Shown: positions 25,498 through 34,678 of the stretch, piece by piece
How the letters are laid out: each line of letters starts with the position of its first letter
How positions within the stretch are numbered: position 1 is the stretch's first letter
Origin: Arthrobacter sp. B1I2
GTDB lineage: Bacteria > Actinomycetota > Actinomycetes > Actinomycetales > Micrococcaceae
DNA length: 64,000 bases
NCBI RefSeq assembly: GCF_030816485.1
Contig: NZ_JAUSYC010000001.1
Span: 434,001-498,000 of the forward strand
Direction: 5' to 3'
Program-made: the position numbers and the translations under genes
Notes under the pieces: model-generated
What the model was told of the DNA's origin: nothing
The model's input: only the letters and a program-made list of their open reading frames with translations
Database searches by the model: none

Positions 25498-26526
25498 ATG
25501 TCACGCGACCAGGGAGCCATACCTGTTCTGGATTTGAGTTCCGCACGGCAGCCCTACGGGTCTTTCAGTCCCGGGTTCATCGAGCAGTTGCGGCACGCCA
25601 CCCACGATGTGGGGTTCTTCCAAATCACGGGATATGGCGGCCGGCCGGGCCAGGCAGAACAGCTCCTCGACATTCTCCGGCGCTTCTTCGACCTGCCGCT
25701 TGAGGAGCGGATGAAGCTGGACAACCGCTTGTCTCCCCACTTCCGCGGCTACACCCGCATGGGCACCGAGGTGACGCAGGGCCGGGCGGACGCCCGCGAG
25801 CAGATCGACTATTCACCGGAGCGTGAACCGGTCAGGGACTATCCGGCGGACCAGCCCTACTGGCTCTTGCAAGGCCCGAACCTCTGGCCGGATGAAGCAT
25901 TTCCCGAGCTGAAGCCCGCAGCCATGGAGTGGGCGGAGCTAATGTCCGAGGTAGGGATGGAGCTGCTGCGGGCCATCGCGGTTTCCCTCCAGCTGCAGGA
26001 GGACTACTTTGACGAACCGTTCCGGGATACCCCGGCCTGGATGGGCAAGCTGGTGCATTACGTGGGCGGCGTGGTGGAAGAAGCCGGAGACCAGGGCGTG
26101 GGCATCCATGCGGACTACGGCTTCGTGACCCTCCTGCTGCAGGACGACGTGGGCGGCCTTGAAGTCCTGCCGCCCGGCACCAGCGAGTGGCTGCCCGTGG
26201 AGCCCCTCCCGGGCGCGCTGGTTGTGAACCTCGGCGAGATGCTGGAAGTGGCCACGGAGGGATACCTTGCCGCTACCATCCACCGCGTGCAGGCCCCGCC
26301 GCCCGGCGTCGACCGTTACTCGGTACCGTTCTTCTGGTCCCCACGGCTCGATGCCGTCATCGAGCCCGTCCCGCTGGCACCGGAGCTGAAAGCAGCTGCC
26401 CGGGGGATCACGGATGATCCCTCCAACCCGCTCCTGGCGTCCTTCGGCCTGAACATGCTCAAGGGCCGGATGCGCGCGCACCCTGACGTCACCGAGCGGC
26501 ATTACCCGGAGTTGATGAAGCGCTAG
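25498..26526 (+). CDS. Isopenicillin N synthase-like 2-oxoglutarate/Fe(II) dioxygenase
   Basis: A 342-residue member of the isopenicillin N synthase/2OG-Fe(II) oxygenase family. The DIOX_N domain (IPVLDLSSARQPYGSFSPGF, then VGFFQITGYG) covers residues 8-120. The iron site His-x-Asp is in IHADYGFVTLLLQDD (about residue 202), the distal His is in ATIHRVQAPP (about 260), and the RxS motif is in DRYSVPFFWSP (about 272). The substrate is unknown; no beta-lactam genes are near. Its stop overlaps the convergent CoA-binding gene in a shared CTAG. Confidence 0.88.
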   Translation: MSRDQGAIPVLDLSSARQPYGSFSPGFIEQLRHATHDVGFFQITGYGGRPGQAEQLLDILRRFFDLPLEERMKLDNRLSPHFRGYTRMGTEVTQGRADAREQIDYSPEREPVRDYPADQPYWLLQGPNLWPDEAFPELKPAAMEWAELMSEVGMELLRAIAVSLQLQEDYFDEPFRDTPAWMGKLVHYVGGVVEEAGDQGVGIHADYGFVTLLLQDDVGGLEVLPPGTSEWLPVEPLPGALVVNLGEMLEVATEGYLAATIHRVQAPPPGVDRYSVPFFWSPRLDAVIEPVPLAPELKAAARGITDDPSNPLLASFGLNMLKGRMRAHPDVTERHYPELMKR

Positions 26527-26948
26527 AGGTTGTACTTCCAGGCGAGCTGGGCAGGGCAGGCGTTCATCACCACGTCAAGCCCCGCCGCCTTGGCCCGTTC
26601 CGCCGCTGCCTCGTCGATGACCCCCAGCTGCAGCCACACGGCCTTGGCCCCTACGGCTATGGCCTGGTCAACCACGCTGCCCACCTTCTGCGAATTGACA
26701 AAGCAATCCACGACGTCGATCGGCAGCTTGTCCGGCGGAATCTCCCCGAGGGTGCGGTACCCGGTTTCGCCGTGGACAGCGTCGCCGGGCAGGTTGACGG
26801 GGATGATTTCCATGCCGAGCCGGTCGCGGATAAACAGCGACACATCGTAGGCCGCACGCCACTCATTGGTGGTCAGCCCGACAATGGCCCAACGCCCCTT
26901 GGTTCGCATAAGGCGTTCTATGACTGCAGGATCGTTCGTGGTGCCCAT
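26523..26948 (-). CDS. CoA-binding protein (YccU-type), stand-alone
   Basis: A 141-residue Rossmann-fold CoA_binding_2 protein like E. coli YccU. Blocks are WAIVGLTTNEWRAAYDVSLF, IIPVNLP, IDVVDCFVNSQKVGSVVDQA, AVGAKAVWLQLGV and DVVMNACPAQLAWKY; the Cys near the C-terminus is family-typical. A related protein is the last gene of the sulfur operon (34675). The start lies 6 nt after TAGGCT (minus strand, 26960-26955), so the mRNA may be leaderless. It is convergent with the dioxygenase gene, sharing CTAG at their stops. Confidence 0.88.
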   Translation of the reverse strand: MGTTNDPAVIERLMRTKGRWAIVGLTTNEWRAAYDVSLFIRDRLGMEIIPVNLPGDAVHGETGYRTLGEIPPDKLPIDVVDCFVNSQKVGSVVDQAIAVGAKAVWLQLGVIDEAAAERAKAAGLDVVMNACPAQLAWKYNL

Positions 26949-27094
26949 GGGATCAGCCTACGCTTCACGCCGCACCCAGGACGCCGCCGAATAAACCACG
27001 GATAAGAGCAGGCGCCTGGGCGCTGTGAACGAATATTACGCGACCCACGCGCGAGTTTGCTCTCGAAGATTCATTGCGGTGTAGTGGTGTTTGA

Positions 27095-27258
27095 CCATCC
27101 CGAGCGGCCGAGAGACCTGGATCGATGACGCCGCAGCAACCCTGGTCGCTGGACGCTTCCCACATGCCCCGGCGATAGCAAGGACCGCAGCCGCGGGTAC
27201 CCGGACCTGACCACTCCGGGAGGCTGCTTCCGTAGGGTGCTACTGCCAGGACCGATGG
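27095..27258 (+). promoter_or_regulatory. SAM-I (S-box) riboswitch with enlarged P3, upstream of the organosulfur operon
   Basis: The S-box core is clear: GAGCGGCCGAGAGACCTGG (27102-27120), GATGACGCCGCAGCAACC (27124-27141), and GGTGCTACTGCCAGG (27236-27250). P1 pairs CCATC (27095-27099) with GATGG (27254-27258). Compared with the copy at 40480, the segment between GCAACC and GGTGCTA is about 65 nt longer. The first ATG is only 9 nt after P1, so ligand control is probably at translation start. High S-adenosylmethionine should turn the operon off. Confidence 0.9.
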
Positions 27259-27267
27259 AGTGATCCC

Positions 27268-28092
27268 ATGACCGCAGTTTTGTCGCCCCTGCCTGCCGGG
27301 GCAGGCCCCGCCCACGCCCCTGCCCTCCCGGTGTCATTCCGGGGCCTGCGCCGGACATTCGGCACCGGCCCCGCCGCCCATACGGTGCTGCGCGACCTCA
27401 CCTTCGAGGTGGCAGCCGGTGAGGTGCTGGCCATCCTGGGCCCCTCCGGTTGCGGAAAGTCCACCCTCCTGCGTGCCACCGCCGGCCTGGATTACCCCAG
27501 TGCAGGCTCCGTGGTTATTGAGGACACCCCCGTGCACGGCATCGATCCGCGGTGCGCCTTCGCCTTCCAGGAACCCCGGCTGCTTCCCTGGCACACCCTG
27601 CAGGCCAACGTCGCCATCGGGCTGCCTGCCGGAACCAGCGCGAAAGAGGGCAAGGCCAAGGTGGCCCGGCTCCTGGAACTCGTGGGGCTCGGGAATTTCG
27701 CCAAGCACCGCCCCCGCGAGGTGTCCGGGGGCATGGCCCAGCGTGCCTCACTGGCACGGGCACTGGCCCGGAACCCCGGCGTCCTGCTGCTTGATGAGCC
27801 CTTTGGCGCCCTGGACGCCCTCACCCGGATCAAGATGCAGGACCTGCTCCTGGACATCCACCGCGCAGAGCCCACCACGGTCCTGCTGGTCACCCACGAC
27901 GTGGACGAGGCCCTCCAGCTCGCAGACCGCATCATCGTGCTGGGCCCTGATGCCGCCGGCCAGGGCGCAACCATCGTACGGACCGTCGAGGTCCCCGGCA
28001 GCCGGCCCCGCGAGCGCGCCTCTGCCGAACTGGCCCTGCTGCGCGGCTCGCTGCTGGAAACCCTGGGCGTTGACGGGCACCAAGCCCACTGA
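27268..28092 (+). CDS. ABC transporter ATP-binding protein, sulfonate/taurine type
   Basis: A 274-residue ATPase of the SsuB/TauB/NitT class that drives uptake of small organosulfur compounds. Walker A is GPSGCGKST (near residue 58), the Q-loop AFQEPRLLPW (near 105), the signature VSGGMAQRASLARAL (near 152), Walker B VLLLDEPFGALD (near 172), and the H-loop LLVTHDVDEAL (near 208). The ATG lies 9 nt after the SAM riboswitch. It is the first gene of an operon continuing to 35169, separated from the binding-protein gene by 140 bp. Confidence 0.93.
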   Translation: MTAVLSPLPAGAGPAHAPALPVSFRGLRRTFGTGPAAHTVLRDLTFEVAAGEVLAILGPSGCGKSTLLRATAGLDYPSAGSVVIEDTPVHGIDPRCAFAFQEPRLLPWHTLQANVAIGLPAGTSAKEGKAKVARLLELVGLGNFAKHRPREVSGGMAQRASLARALARNPGVLLLDEPFGALDALTRIKMQDLLLDIHRAEPTTVLLVTHDVDEALQLADRIIVLGPDAAGQGATIVRTVEVPGSRPRERASAELALLRGSLLETLGVDGHQAH

Positions 28093-28232
28093 CGACCCGG
28101 CTGAAGTCCCACCCCCATCGGCCGTAACCGGCGATGCCGGCCGGGCCGCCGTCGGACTTGGCGCGGAACCGCCGCAACAACCTGGCCTGCCCCTGTTCCC
28201 CACCGTTTTATCCCCGCTGTCAAAGGAAACCC

Positions 28233-29282
28233 ATGCCGCACGCATTGCCCGTCACCCGCCGTTCAGTCCTTGGCGCAGCAGCCCTTGCCGCCTCCGCCGT
28301 CCTGGCACTCACCGGATGCGTTGCAGGGGAAGGCTCCTCCGGCAGCGCAGCCGCAGCCGGCAGCAGCAAGGGCGGCACGCTCAACATCGACTTCGCTACC
28401 TACAACCCGCTGAGCCTGGTCATCAAGAAGCAGGGATGGCTCGAGGCAAGCCTCAAGGACCAGGGCGTGACCGTGAACTGGGTCCAGTCCGCAGGGTCCA
28501 ACAAGGCCAACGAGGCCCTGCGCTCCGGCGCCATCGATGTGGGTTCCACCGCCGGTTCCGCCGCGCTGCTGGCCCGCGCCAATGGTTCGGAAATCAAGAC
28601 CATCGACATCTTCTCCCAGCCCGAGTGGGCGGCCCTGGTGGCACCCGCCGGATCGGACATCACGTCCGTGGCCGACCTCAAGGGCAAGTCCGTGGCCGCC
28701 ACCAAGGGCACCGATCCCTACTTCTTCCTGCTGCAGGCACTGGAGCAGGCGGGGCTGAAGCCCGGTGACGTGACGGTCCAGAACCTGCAGCACGCGGACG
28801 GCCGTACAGCCTTGGAAAACGGCTCAGTCCAGGCCTGGTCCGGGCTGGATCCGATCATGGCAGGGGCTGAGCAGAAGGGCGCCAAGCTCTTTTACCGCAA
28901 CCTGGACTTCAACACCTACGGCTTCCTCAATGCCACGGAGTCCTTCCTGAAGAACGAACCTGTTCTGGCGCAGGCCGTGGTGAACGCCTACGAGAAGGCC
29001 CGCGCCTGGGCAGCACAGAATCCGGACCAGACCGCCCAGATCCTGGCCGACGTGGCCGGCCTGGACCCCGCCGTGGCCAAGACCGTGGTCCTGGAGCGCA
29101 GCAACCTGGACGTCGACCCCGTACCGGGCGACGCGCAGCGCAAAGTACTGGAGAAGATCGGGCCCACCTTCGTGGCGACAGGTGACGTCAAGACGCAGAA
29201 GCAGATTGACGACGCCGTGGGCTCCCTTCTCGACGACTCGCTGGTGAAGAAGGCTGACCCCTCAGCCATCAAGGCTTCCTGA
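28233..29282 (+). CDS. ABC transporter substrate-binding lipoprotein, aliphatic sulfonate type
   Basis: A 349-residue SsuA-like periplasmic-type binding protein. Its signal carries a twin arginine (TRRSVLGAAALAAS) and a lipobox LALTGC, suggesting Tat-exported lipoprotein. The mature part has LNIDFATYNPLSLVIKKQGWLE, VNWVQSAGSNKANEALRSG and the hinge DLKGKSVAATKGTDPYFFLLQ, typical of the NMT1/SsuA family. The ligand is probably a sulfonate or a related organosulfur compound given the neighbours. The ATG at 28233 has AAAGGA upstream. The stop overlaps the permease start (TGATG). Confidence 0.92.
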   Translation: MPHALPVTRRSVLGAAALAASAVLALTGCVAGEGSSGSAAAAGSSKGGTLNIDFATYNPLSLVIKKQGWLEASLKDQGVTVNWVQSAGSNKANEALRSGAIDVGSTAGSAALLARANGSEIKTIDIFSQPEWAALVAPAGSDITSVADLKGKSVAATKGTDPYFFLLQALEQAGLKPGDVTVQNLQHADGRTALENGSVQAWSGLDPIMAGAEQKGAKLFYRNLDFNTYGFLNATESFLKNEPVLAQAVVNAYEKARAWAAQNPDQTAQILADVAGLDPAVAKTVVLERSNLDVDPVPGDAQRKVLEKIGPTFVATGDVKTQKQIDDAVGSLLDDSLVKKADPSAIKAS

Positions 29283-30184
29283 TGGCCAATCAGGGAAATT
29301 CCGCCATCACCGGCAACAGTGTTGCGGACGGGCGTGCTGCAGCCGCCACCGCAACCACGGCAGACGCCGCCCAGCCGGGTGCCGCGCAGGCACCCGCTCC
29401 GGCAACGGGATGGTCTCCCGCCGGAGTCCGCTCCAGGAACTGGGCGCGTCTGCCCCTTGGCCTGATCATCCCGGCCGCCCTGCTGGGGGCCTGGCAGGTG
29501 GCCTCTTCCAGCGGGCTGTTCACCGTAGTCCAGCTGCCGCCGCCGGCCATGGTGCTGGCTGCCGCCGGCGAACTCGTGGAGCGCGGCGAACTGGGCACCC
29601 ACATTGCCATTTCCACCCAGCGTGTCCTCATCGGATTCCTGGTGGGCGCGGCCCTGGGCCTGGTCCTGGGCGCGACCGTTGGGCTGTCCAAGCTCGCAGA
29701 TGCCCTGCTGGCACCCACCATCGGCGCGCTGCGTGCGGTGCCGTCACTGGCCTGGGTGCCGCTGCTGATCCTGTGGATGAAGATCGGCGAGGACTCCAAG
29801 GTAACGCTCATCATCATCGGCGCATTCTTCCCGGTCTTCACCACCGTGTCCCTGGCGCTGCGCCACGTGGACCGCAACCTGGTGGAAGCCGCCCGCGCTT
29901 TCGGTTTGAAGGGGGTCCGCCTGTTGACCACGGTGCAGCTGCCCGCCGTCGTCCCCGCAGTCTTTTCCGGCCTCCGCCTTGCGCTTGCCCAGGCCTGGCT
30001 GTTCCTGGTGGCGGCGGAACTGATCGCCTCCTCCATGGGGCTGGGATTCCTGTTGATCGACTCGCAGAACAACGGCCGTACGGACCGGCTGCTCCTGGCC
30101 ATCGTGATGCTGGCCATCATTGGAAAAATTACCGACGCCCTGCTGGGCCTGGCCGAAAAATGGGCGGTGAAACGATGGGCCTGA
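29282..30184 (+). CDS. ABC transporter permease, sulfonate type
   Basis: A 300-residue inner-membrane permease (SsuC-like). After a soluble Ala/Thr-rich N-terminus of about 50 residues, six or so membrane segments follow (starting GLIIPAALLGAWQVASS). The coupling-helix EAA region is EAARAFGLKGVRLLTTVQLPAVVPAVFSGLR (about residues 200-230). It partners the ATPase and binding protein upstream. Its 3' end overlaps the acetyl-CoA synthetase gene by 10 bp in another frame. Confidence 0.92.
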   Translation: MANQGNSAITGNSVADGRAAAATATTADAAQPGAAQAPAPATGWSPAGVRSRNWARLPLGLIIPAALLGAWQVASSSGLFTVVQLPPPAMVLAAAGELVERGELGTHIAISTQRVLIGFLVGAALGLVLGATVGLSKLADALLAPTIGALRAVPSLAWVPLLILWMKIGEDSKVTLIIIGAFFPVFTTVSLALRHVDRNLVEAARAFGLKGVRLLTTVQLPAVVPAVFSGLRLALAQAWLFLVAAELIASSMGLGFLLIDSQNNGRTDRLLLAIVMLAIIGKITDALLGLAEKWAVKRWA

Positions 30185-32139
30185 GCACCACTGAAACGTT
30201 GAACCTGAACGCGGGGGTCCACCCGGACAACGTCGCCTTCTGGGAGCAGCAGGCGCTGCGCCTGGACTGGGCCAGCCCCTGGCACACTGCGCACCGCTGG
30301 GTCCCGGCAGATCCCCAGGCCGGCATGGGGCCGGAGATCACCTGGTTTGAAGGCGGCAAGCTCAACGTGGCCGCCAACTGCGTGGACCGCCATGTCGCTG
30401 CCGGCCGCGGCGCCAAAGTGGCCCTGCACTTCGAAGGCGAGCCCGGGGACCGCCGGACCATCACCTACGCCGAACTCCAGCGCGAGGTATCCAAGGCAGC
30501 CAACGCGCTCCTGGCCCTGGGCATCGGCAAGGGCGACCGGGTAGTCATCTACCTCCCGGTCATCCCCGAGACCATCATCATCACGCTGGCCGTGGCCCGC
30601 ATCGGCGCCATCCATTCCCTGGTGTTCGGCGGCTTCTCCGCGGAGGCCTTGAAGTTCCGGGTGGAGGACACCGGCGCCAAGCTGCTGGTCACCACGGACG
30701 GCCAGTTCCGCCGCGGCGTGGCCGTTCCCGTGAAAGACAACGCGGACGCGGCCGTGTCCGGCGAAAACGCCATCGAGCACGTCCTCGTGGTCAACCGCAC
30801 CACCCCGGCAGCGAATCTGGCGACCGTCCCCATGACCGAAGGCCGCGACGTGTGGTGGCACGACGTCGTCGGGAACGCCGCAGATATCCATGAACCGGAG
30901 GCGTTCGACGCCGAAACGCCGCTGTTCATCATGTACACCTCCGGCACCACCGGCAAGCCCAAGGGCCTGGTGCACACCTCCGGCGGCTACCTGGCGCAGG
31001 CGTCATGGAGCTTCGAACACCTGTTCAGCAACCCGGACCCCGCGCTCCGGGACCAGGACGTGCACTGGTGCACCGCTGACCTCGCCTGGATCACGGCGCA
31101 CACTTACGAGATCTACGGGCCGCTGTCCAACGGCGTGACCCAGGTGATTTTCGAGGGCACTCCCAATACCCCGCACCCGGGCCGGCACTTCGAGATCATC
31201 GAGCGCTACGGCGTGACCCAGTACTACACGGCGCCCACGCTGGTCCGTTCGCTCATGGGCTGGTTCCCGGACGGCGTCCCGGACACCTACGATCTGTCCT
31301 CCATCCGCCTGCTGGGCACCGTGGGGGAAGCCGTCAACCCGGAGGCCTGGCGCTGGCTGCGCGGGAACGTCGGCGCCGGCACCGCGCCGGTGGTGGACAC
31401 GTGGTGGCAGTCCGAGACCGGCGCCACCATCCTCTCCCCCGCCCCCACGGACACCGAGTTCAAGCCCGGGTGCGCGGCCCGGCCGCTGCCCGGGGTCGGC
31501 ACAAGGATCGTGGACGACGCCGGCAATACAGTTCCCCCGGGCGTCCAGGGGAACATCGTGGTTGACTCCCCCGGTCCCGCCATCGCACGCACCGTCTGGG
31601 GCAACCCGCGCCGCTACTTCGACTCCTACTGGAGCAAGTACGCGGAGCACGGCTGGTTCCTTGCCGGCGACGGCGCGAAATACGATGCCGATGGCGATAT
31701 CTGGATCCTGGGCCGGGTGGACGACACCCTGAATGTCTCCGGCCACCTGCTCTCCACCATCGAAATCGAATCCGCCCTGGTCTCCCACCCGGACGTGGTG
31801 GAGGCCGGGGTGTGTCCGGTCGCGGACCCGAAAACCGGCCACGCGGTGGTGTCCTTCGTCGTCCTCAAAGCAGGCGCCAAAGCCCGCCCTGCCGGCGAAG
31901 TTGCCCACGAACTCCGCAACCACGTGGCCAGGGAGATCGGCCCCATCGCCAAGCCGCGTGACGTCGTCGTGGTCCCTGATGTCCCCAAGACGCGCAGCGG
32001 CAAGATCATGCGTCGGCTGCTCACGCAGCTGTTCGAAGGGACAGCGCTGGGCGATACCACCTCACTCCAGAACGAACCGGCGATCGCCGGCATCCAGGAA
32101 GTCCTGCGCCAGCGGGACCTAGCAAAGGAAAACTCATGA
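30175..32139 (+). CDS. acs: Acetyl-CoA synthetase (AMP-forming)
   Basis: A 654-residue ANL-family enzyme of normal Acs length that converts acetate, ATP and CoA to acetyl-CoA. Visible: the AMP-binding P-loop MYTSGTTGKPKG, the pocket WWQSETG with the Trp that restricts the family to acetate-sized acids, FLAGDGAKYDADGDIW, the hinge GRVDDTLNVSGHLLSTIEIE, and the acetylation-controlled Lys in PKTRSGKIMRRLL. The ATG at 30175 fits the family start; the frame is open far upstream, but that part lies inside the permease gene. Placement in a SAM-riboswitch operon is unusual: it may feed homoserine O-acetylation for MetY, or act on an acid released from the sulfur substrate (inference). Confidence 0.88.
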   Translation: MGLSTTETLNLNAGVHPDNVAFWEQQALRLDWASPWHTAHRWVPADPQAGMGPEITWFEGGKLNVAANCVDRHVAAGRGAKVALHFEGEPGDRRTITYAELQREVSKAANALLALGIGKGDRVVIYLPVIPETIIITLAVARIGAIHSLVFGGFSAEALKFRVEDTGAKLLVTTDGQFRRGVAVPVKDNADAAVSGENAIEHVLVVNRTTPAANLATVPMTEGRDVWWHDVVGNAADIHEPEAFDAETPLFIMYTSGTTGKPKGLVHTSGGYLAQASWSFEHLFSNPDPALRDQDVHWCTADLAWITAHTYEIYGPLSNGVTQVIFEGTPNTPHPGRHFEIIERYGVTQYYTAPTLVRSLMGWFPDGVPDTYDLSSIRLLGTVGEAVNPEAWRWLRGNVGAGTAPVVDTWWQSETGATILSPAPTDTEFKPGCAARPLPGVGTRIVDDAGNTVPPGVQGNIVVDSPGPAIARTVWGNPRRYFDSYWSKYAEHGWFLAGDGAKYDADGDIWILGRVDDTLNVSGHLLSTIEIESALVSHPDVVEAGVCPVADPKTGHAVVSFVVLKAGAKARPAGEVAHELRNHVAREIGPIAKPRDVVVVPDVPKTRSGKIMRRLLTQLFEGTALGDTTSLQNEPAIAGIQEVLRQRDLAKENS

Positions 32140-33326
32140 CCGAGATCATCAACGTCGCCCGACTCTCCGAGCCGCTTAAATTCGCCTATTGGGTCCCGAA
32201 TGTCTCCGGCGGCCTGGTGGTGTCCACCATCGAACAGCGCACCGGCTGGGACTTCGACTACAACAAGAAGCTCGCCCGGATCGCCGAGGACTCAGGCTTC
32301 GAGTACGCCCTGACCCAGACCCGCTACGCCGCGTCCTACGGCGCGGACAAGCAGCACGAGGCCACCTCGTTCAGCCTTGCCCTCCTGGCGGCCACGGAGC
32401 GGCTGAAGGTCATCGCCGCAGTCCACCCGGGCATGTGGCACCCCGGCGTGCTGGCCAAATACATCATCACCGCCGACCACATCTCAAACGGCCGCGCCGC
32501 CGTCAACATCGTCTCCGGCTGGCTCAAGAACGAGTTCACCAACTTCGGCCTGGAATGGCTGGAGCACGACGAACGCTACGTCCGCACCGAGGAGTTCATC
32601 AAGGTCCTCCGCGGCCTGTGGACCGAAACCGGGTACAGCCAGTCCGGCAAGTACTACAACATCACCGATTTCACCCTGAACCCGGCACCGGTTGCCGTCC
32701 CGGGCCGCGCCCACCCGGAAATCTTCTTCGGCGGAAATTCGACGGCGGCCCAGGCCACTGCCGGCCGCGTCGCTGACTGGTACTTCTCCAACGGCAAGGA
32801 CCTGGAAGGCTTCAAGGAAAACATTGCCGGAGTGGTGGCCGCCGCGGGCGAAACCAAGCGTGGCAGCGAAGGCGCCCTGGCTGCACCCCGGTTCGGCCTC
32901 AACGGTTTCGTCATCGCCCGGGATTCCGAGAAGGAAGCCCGTGACACGCTGCGCGAGATTGTGGAGAAGGCACACAAGCCGGCGGTCCAGGGTTTCCGGG
33001 ACGCTGTCCAGGAAGCCGGCGCCTCCACCAAGGACGGCAAGGGCATGTGGGCAGATTCCACCTTCGAGGACCTGATCCAGTACAACGATGGCTTCAAGAC
33101 GCAGCTGATTGGCACCCCTGAACAGATCGCCGAACGCATCGTGGAGTACAAGAAGCTCGGCGTGAACCTGTTCCTGACCTGCTACCTGCACTTCCAGGAG
33201 GAGGTGGCGGCGTTCGGCCAGGACATCCTGCCGATCGTGCGCGAACTGGAGGCAGACCTGGCCCGCAAGAACGGCACCGAACTGGACCTGTCTGCTACTC
33301 CCGTTGCTCAGGCGGTGGCTGTCTGA
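32136..33326 (+). CDS. sfnG: SfnG-like dimethylsulfone monooxygenase (LLM flavin-dependent)
   Basis: A 396-residue FMNH2-dependent monooxygenase. The start KFAYWVPNVSGGLVVSTIEQ, then RIAEDSGFEYAL, IAAVHPGMWHPGVLAKY, AAVNIVSGWLKNEF, WLEHDERYVRTEEFI and DLIQYNDGFKTQLIGTP, match SfnG of Pseudomonas, which converts dimethylsulfone to methanesulfinate and formaldehyde, more closely than SsuD. It needs reduced flavin from a partner reductase; no flavin reductase gene is in this operon. ATGA overlap with acs; TGATG overlap with metY. Alternatively it acts on another small sulfone or sulfonate. Confidence 0.85.
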   Translation: MTEIINVARLSEPLKFAYWVPNVSGGLVVSTIEQRTGWDFDYNKKLARIAEDSGFEYALTQTRYAASYGADKQHEATSFSLALLAATERLKVIAAVHPGMWHPGVLAKYIITADHISNGRAAVNIVSGWLKNEFTNFGLEWLEHDERYVRTEEFIKVLRGLWTETGYSQSGKYYNITDFTLNPAPVAVPGRAHPEIFFGGNSTAAQATAGRVADWYFSNGKDLEGFKENIAGVVAAAGETKRGSEGALAAPRFGLNGFVIARDSEKEARDTLREIVEKAHKPAVQGFRDAVQEAGASTKDGKGMWADSTFEDLIQYNDGFKTQLIGTPEQIAERIVEYKKLGVNLFLTCYLHFQEEVAAFGQDILPIVRELEADLARKNGTELDLSATPVAQAVAV

Positions 33327-34678
33327 TGGCTGACCGCACCTTCGGTTTCCGCACCCGCGCCCTGCACGCCGGCGGCACCCCCGACGCCGAACACGGCGCC
33401 CGTGCCGTGCCCATTTACCAGACCACGTCCTTTGTCTTCAAAGACACCAACGACGCAGCCAACCTGTTCGCCCTGCAGAAGTACGGCAACATCTACTCCC
33501 GCATCGGCAACCCCACAGTCGCGGCCTTCGAGGAGCGCATCGCTTCCCTTGAAGGCGGCATCGGAGCGGTTGCGACGTCGTCGGGCATGGCGGCCGAGTT
33601 CATCACCTTCGCCGCGCTGACCCAGGCGGGAGACCACATCGTTGCAGCCTCCCAGCTCTACGGCGGCACGGTGACCCAGCTGGACGTGACACTGCGCCGC
33701 TTCGGCGTGGACACCACGTTCGTCCCCGGCACCGACCCCGCTGACTACGCCGCGGCGCTCAGGGAGAACACGAAGGCGATCTTCGTGGAGGTGGTGGCCA
33801 ACCCGTCGTCGGAAGTCCAGGACCTCGCGGGGCTGGCAAAGGTGGCGCAGGACGCCGGAATCCCCTTGGTGGTCGATGCCACCTTGAGCACCCCGTACCT
33901 CGTGCGGCCCATCGAGCACGGCGCCGACATCGTGATCCACTCCGCAACCAAATTCCTGGGCGGCCACGGCACCACGCTGGGCGGTGTGGTGGTGGAAAGC
34001 GGCCGGTTCAACTGGGGCAACGGCAAGTTCCCCACCATGACCGAACCGGTGGCCTCCTACGGCAACGTCTCCTGGTGGGGCAACTTCGGCGAGTACGGCT
34101 TCCTCACCAAGCTCCGCAGCGAGCAGCTGCGCGACATCGGCCCGGCGCTTTCGCCGCAGTCGGCCTTCCAGCTCCTCCAGGGCGTGGAAACCCTGCCGCA
34201 GCGGCTCGACGAGCACCTGAAGAACGCGAAGGCCGTGGCCGAATGGCTGGAAAACGATGACCGGGTGGCCTACGTGAACTACTCCGGCCTGCCCTCGCAC
34301 CCGCACTTCGAACGGGCGCGGACGTACCTGCCCCTGGGCCCCGGAGCGGTCTTCTCCTTCGGTGTGAAGGGCGGGCGGGCTGCCGGCCAAAAGTTCATCG
34401 AGTCGCTGCAGCTGGCCTCGCACCTTGCCAACGTTGGTGACTCCCGCACCCTGGTGATCCACCCCGGCTCCACCACGCACCAGCAGCTGAGCCCGGCCCA
34501 GCTCGAATCGGCCGGCGTTCCGGAGGACCTGGTCCGCATCTCGGTGGGCCTTGAGGACATCGAGGACATCCTGTGGGACCTGGACCAGGCGCTCACCGAG
34601 GCATCGACCGTGGCGGCCGGCGCCGAACCCGTCCTTGAAGAACCTGCAGACGCCTGCACGATCGGAGCAAACGCATGA
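33326..34678 (+). CDS. metY: O-acetylhomoserine aminocarboxypropyltransferase (sulfhydrylase)
   Basis: A 450-residue PLP enzyme that makes homocysteine from O-acetylhomoserine and sulfide, and in some members methionine from methanethiol. Family blocks are FRTRALHAGGTPDAEHGARA, PIYQTTSFVFKD, the PLP-binding Lys in HSATKFLGGHGTTLGG, ASYGNVSWWGNFGEYGFL and SLQLASHLANVGDSRTLVIHP. This is the direct link of the operon to methionine synthesis and explains the SAM riboswitch. It overlaps the CoA-binding gene by 4 bp. Confidence 0.93.
   Translation: MADRTFGFRTRALHAGGTPDAEHGARAVPIYQTTSFVFKDTNDAANLFALQKYGNIYSRIGNPTVAAFEERIASLEGGIGAVATSSGMAAEFITFAALTQAGDHIVAASQLYGGTVTQLDVTLRRFGVDTTFVPGTDPADYAAALRENTKAIFVEVVANPSSEVQDLAGLAKVAQDAGIPLVVDATLSTPYLVRPIEHGADIVIHSATKFLGGHGTTLGGVVVESGRFNWGNGKFPTMTEPVASYGNVSWWGNFGEYGFLTKLRSEQLRDIGPALSPQSAFQLLQGVETLPQRLDEHLKNAKAVAEWLENDDRVAYVNYSGLPSHPHFERARTYLPLGPGAVFSFGVKGGRAAGQKFIESLQLASHLANVGDSRTLVIHPGSTTHQQLSPAQLESAGVPEDLVRISVGLEDIEDILWDLDQALTEASTVAAGAEPVLEEPADACTIGANA

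Noticed and set aside
27060..27095. A definite promoter for the organosulfur operon
   Set aside because: TTGCTC and TGTAGT at about 17-bp spacing are possible, but too weak to list as a feature.
29410..30174. A 255-codon N-terminal extension of the acetyl-CoA synthetase frame
   Set aside because: It lies in a shifted frame over the permease gene; Acs family proteins start at the ATG 30175.
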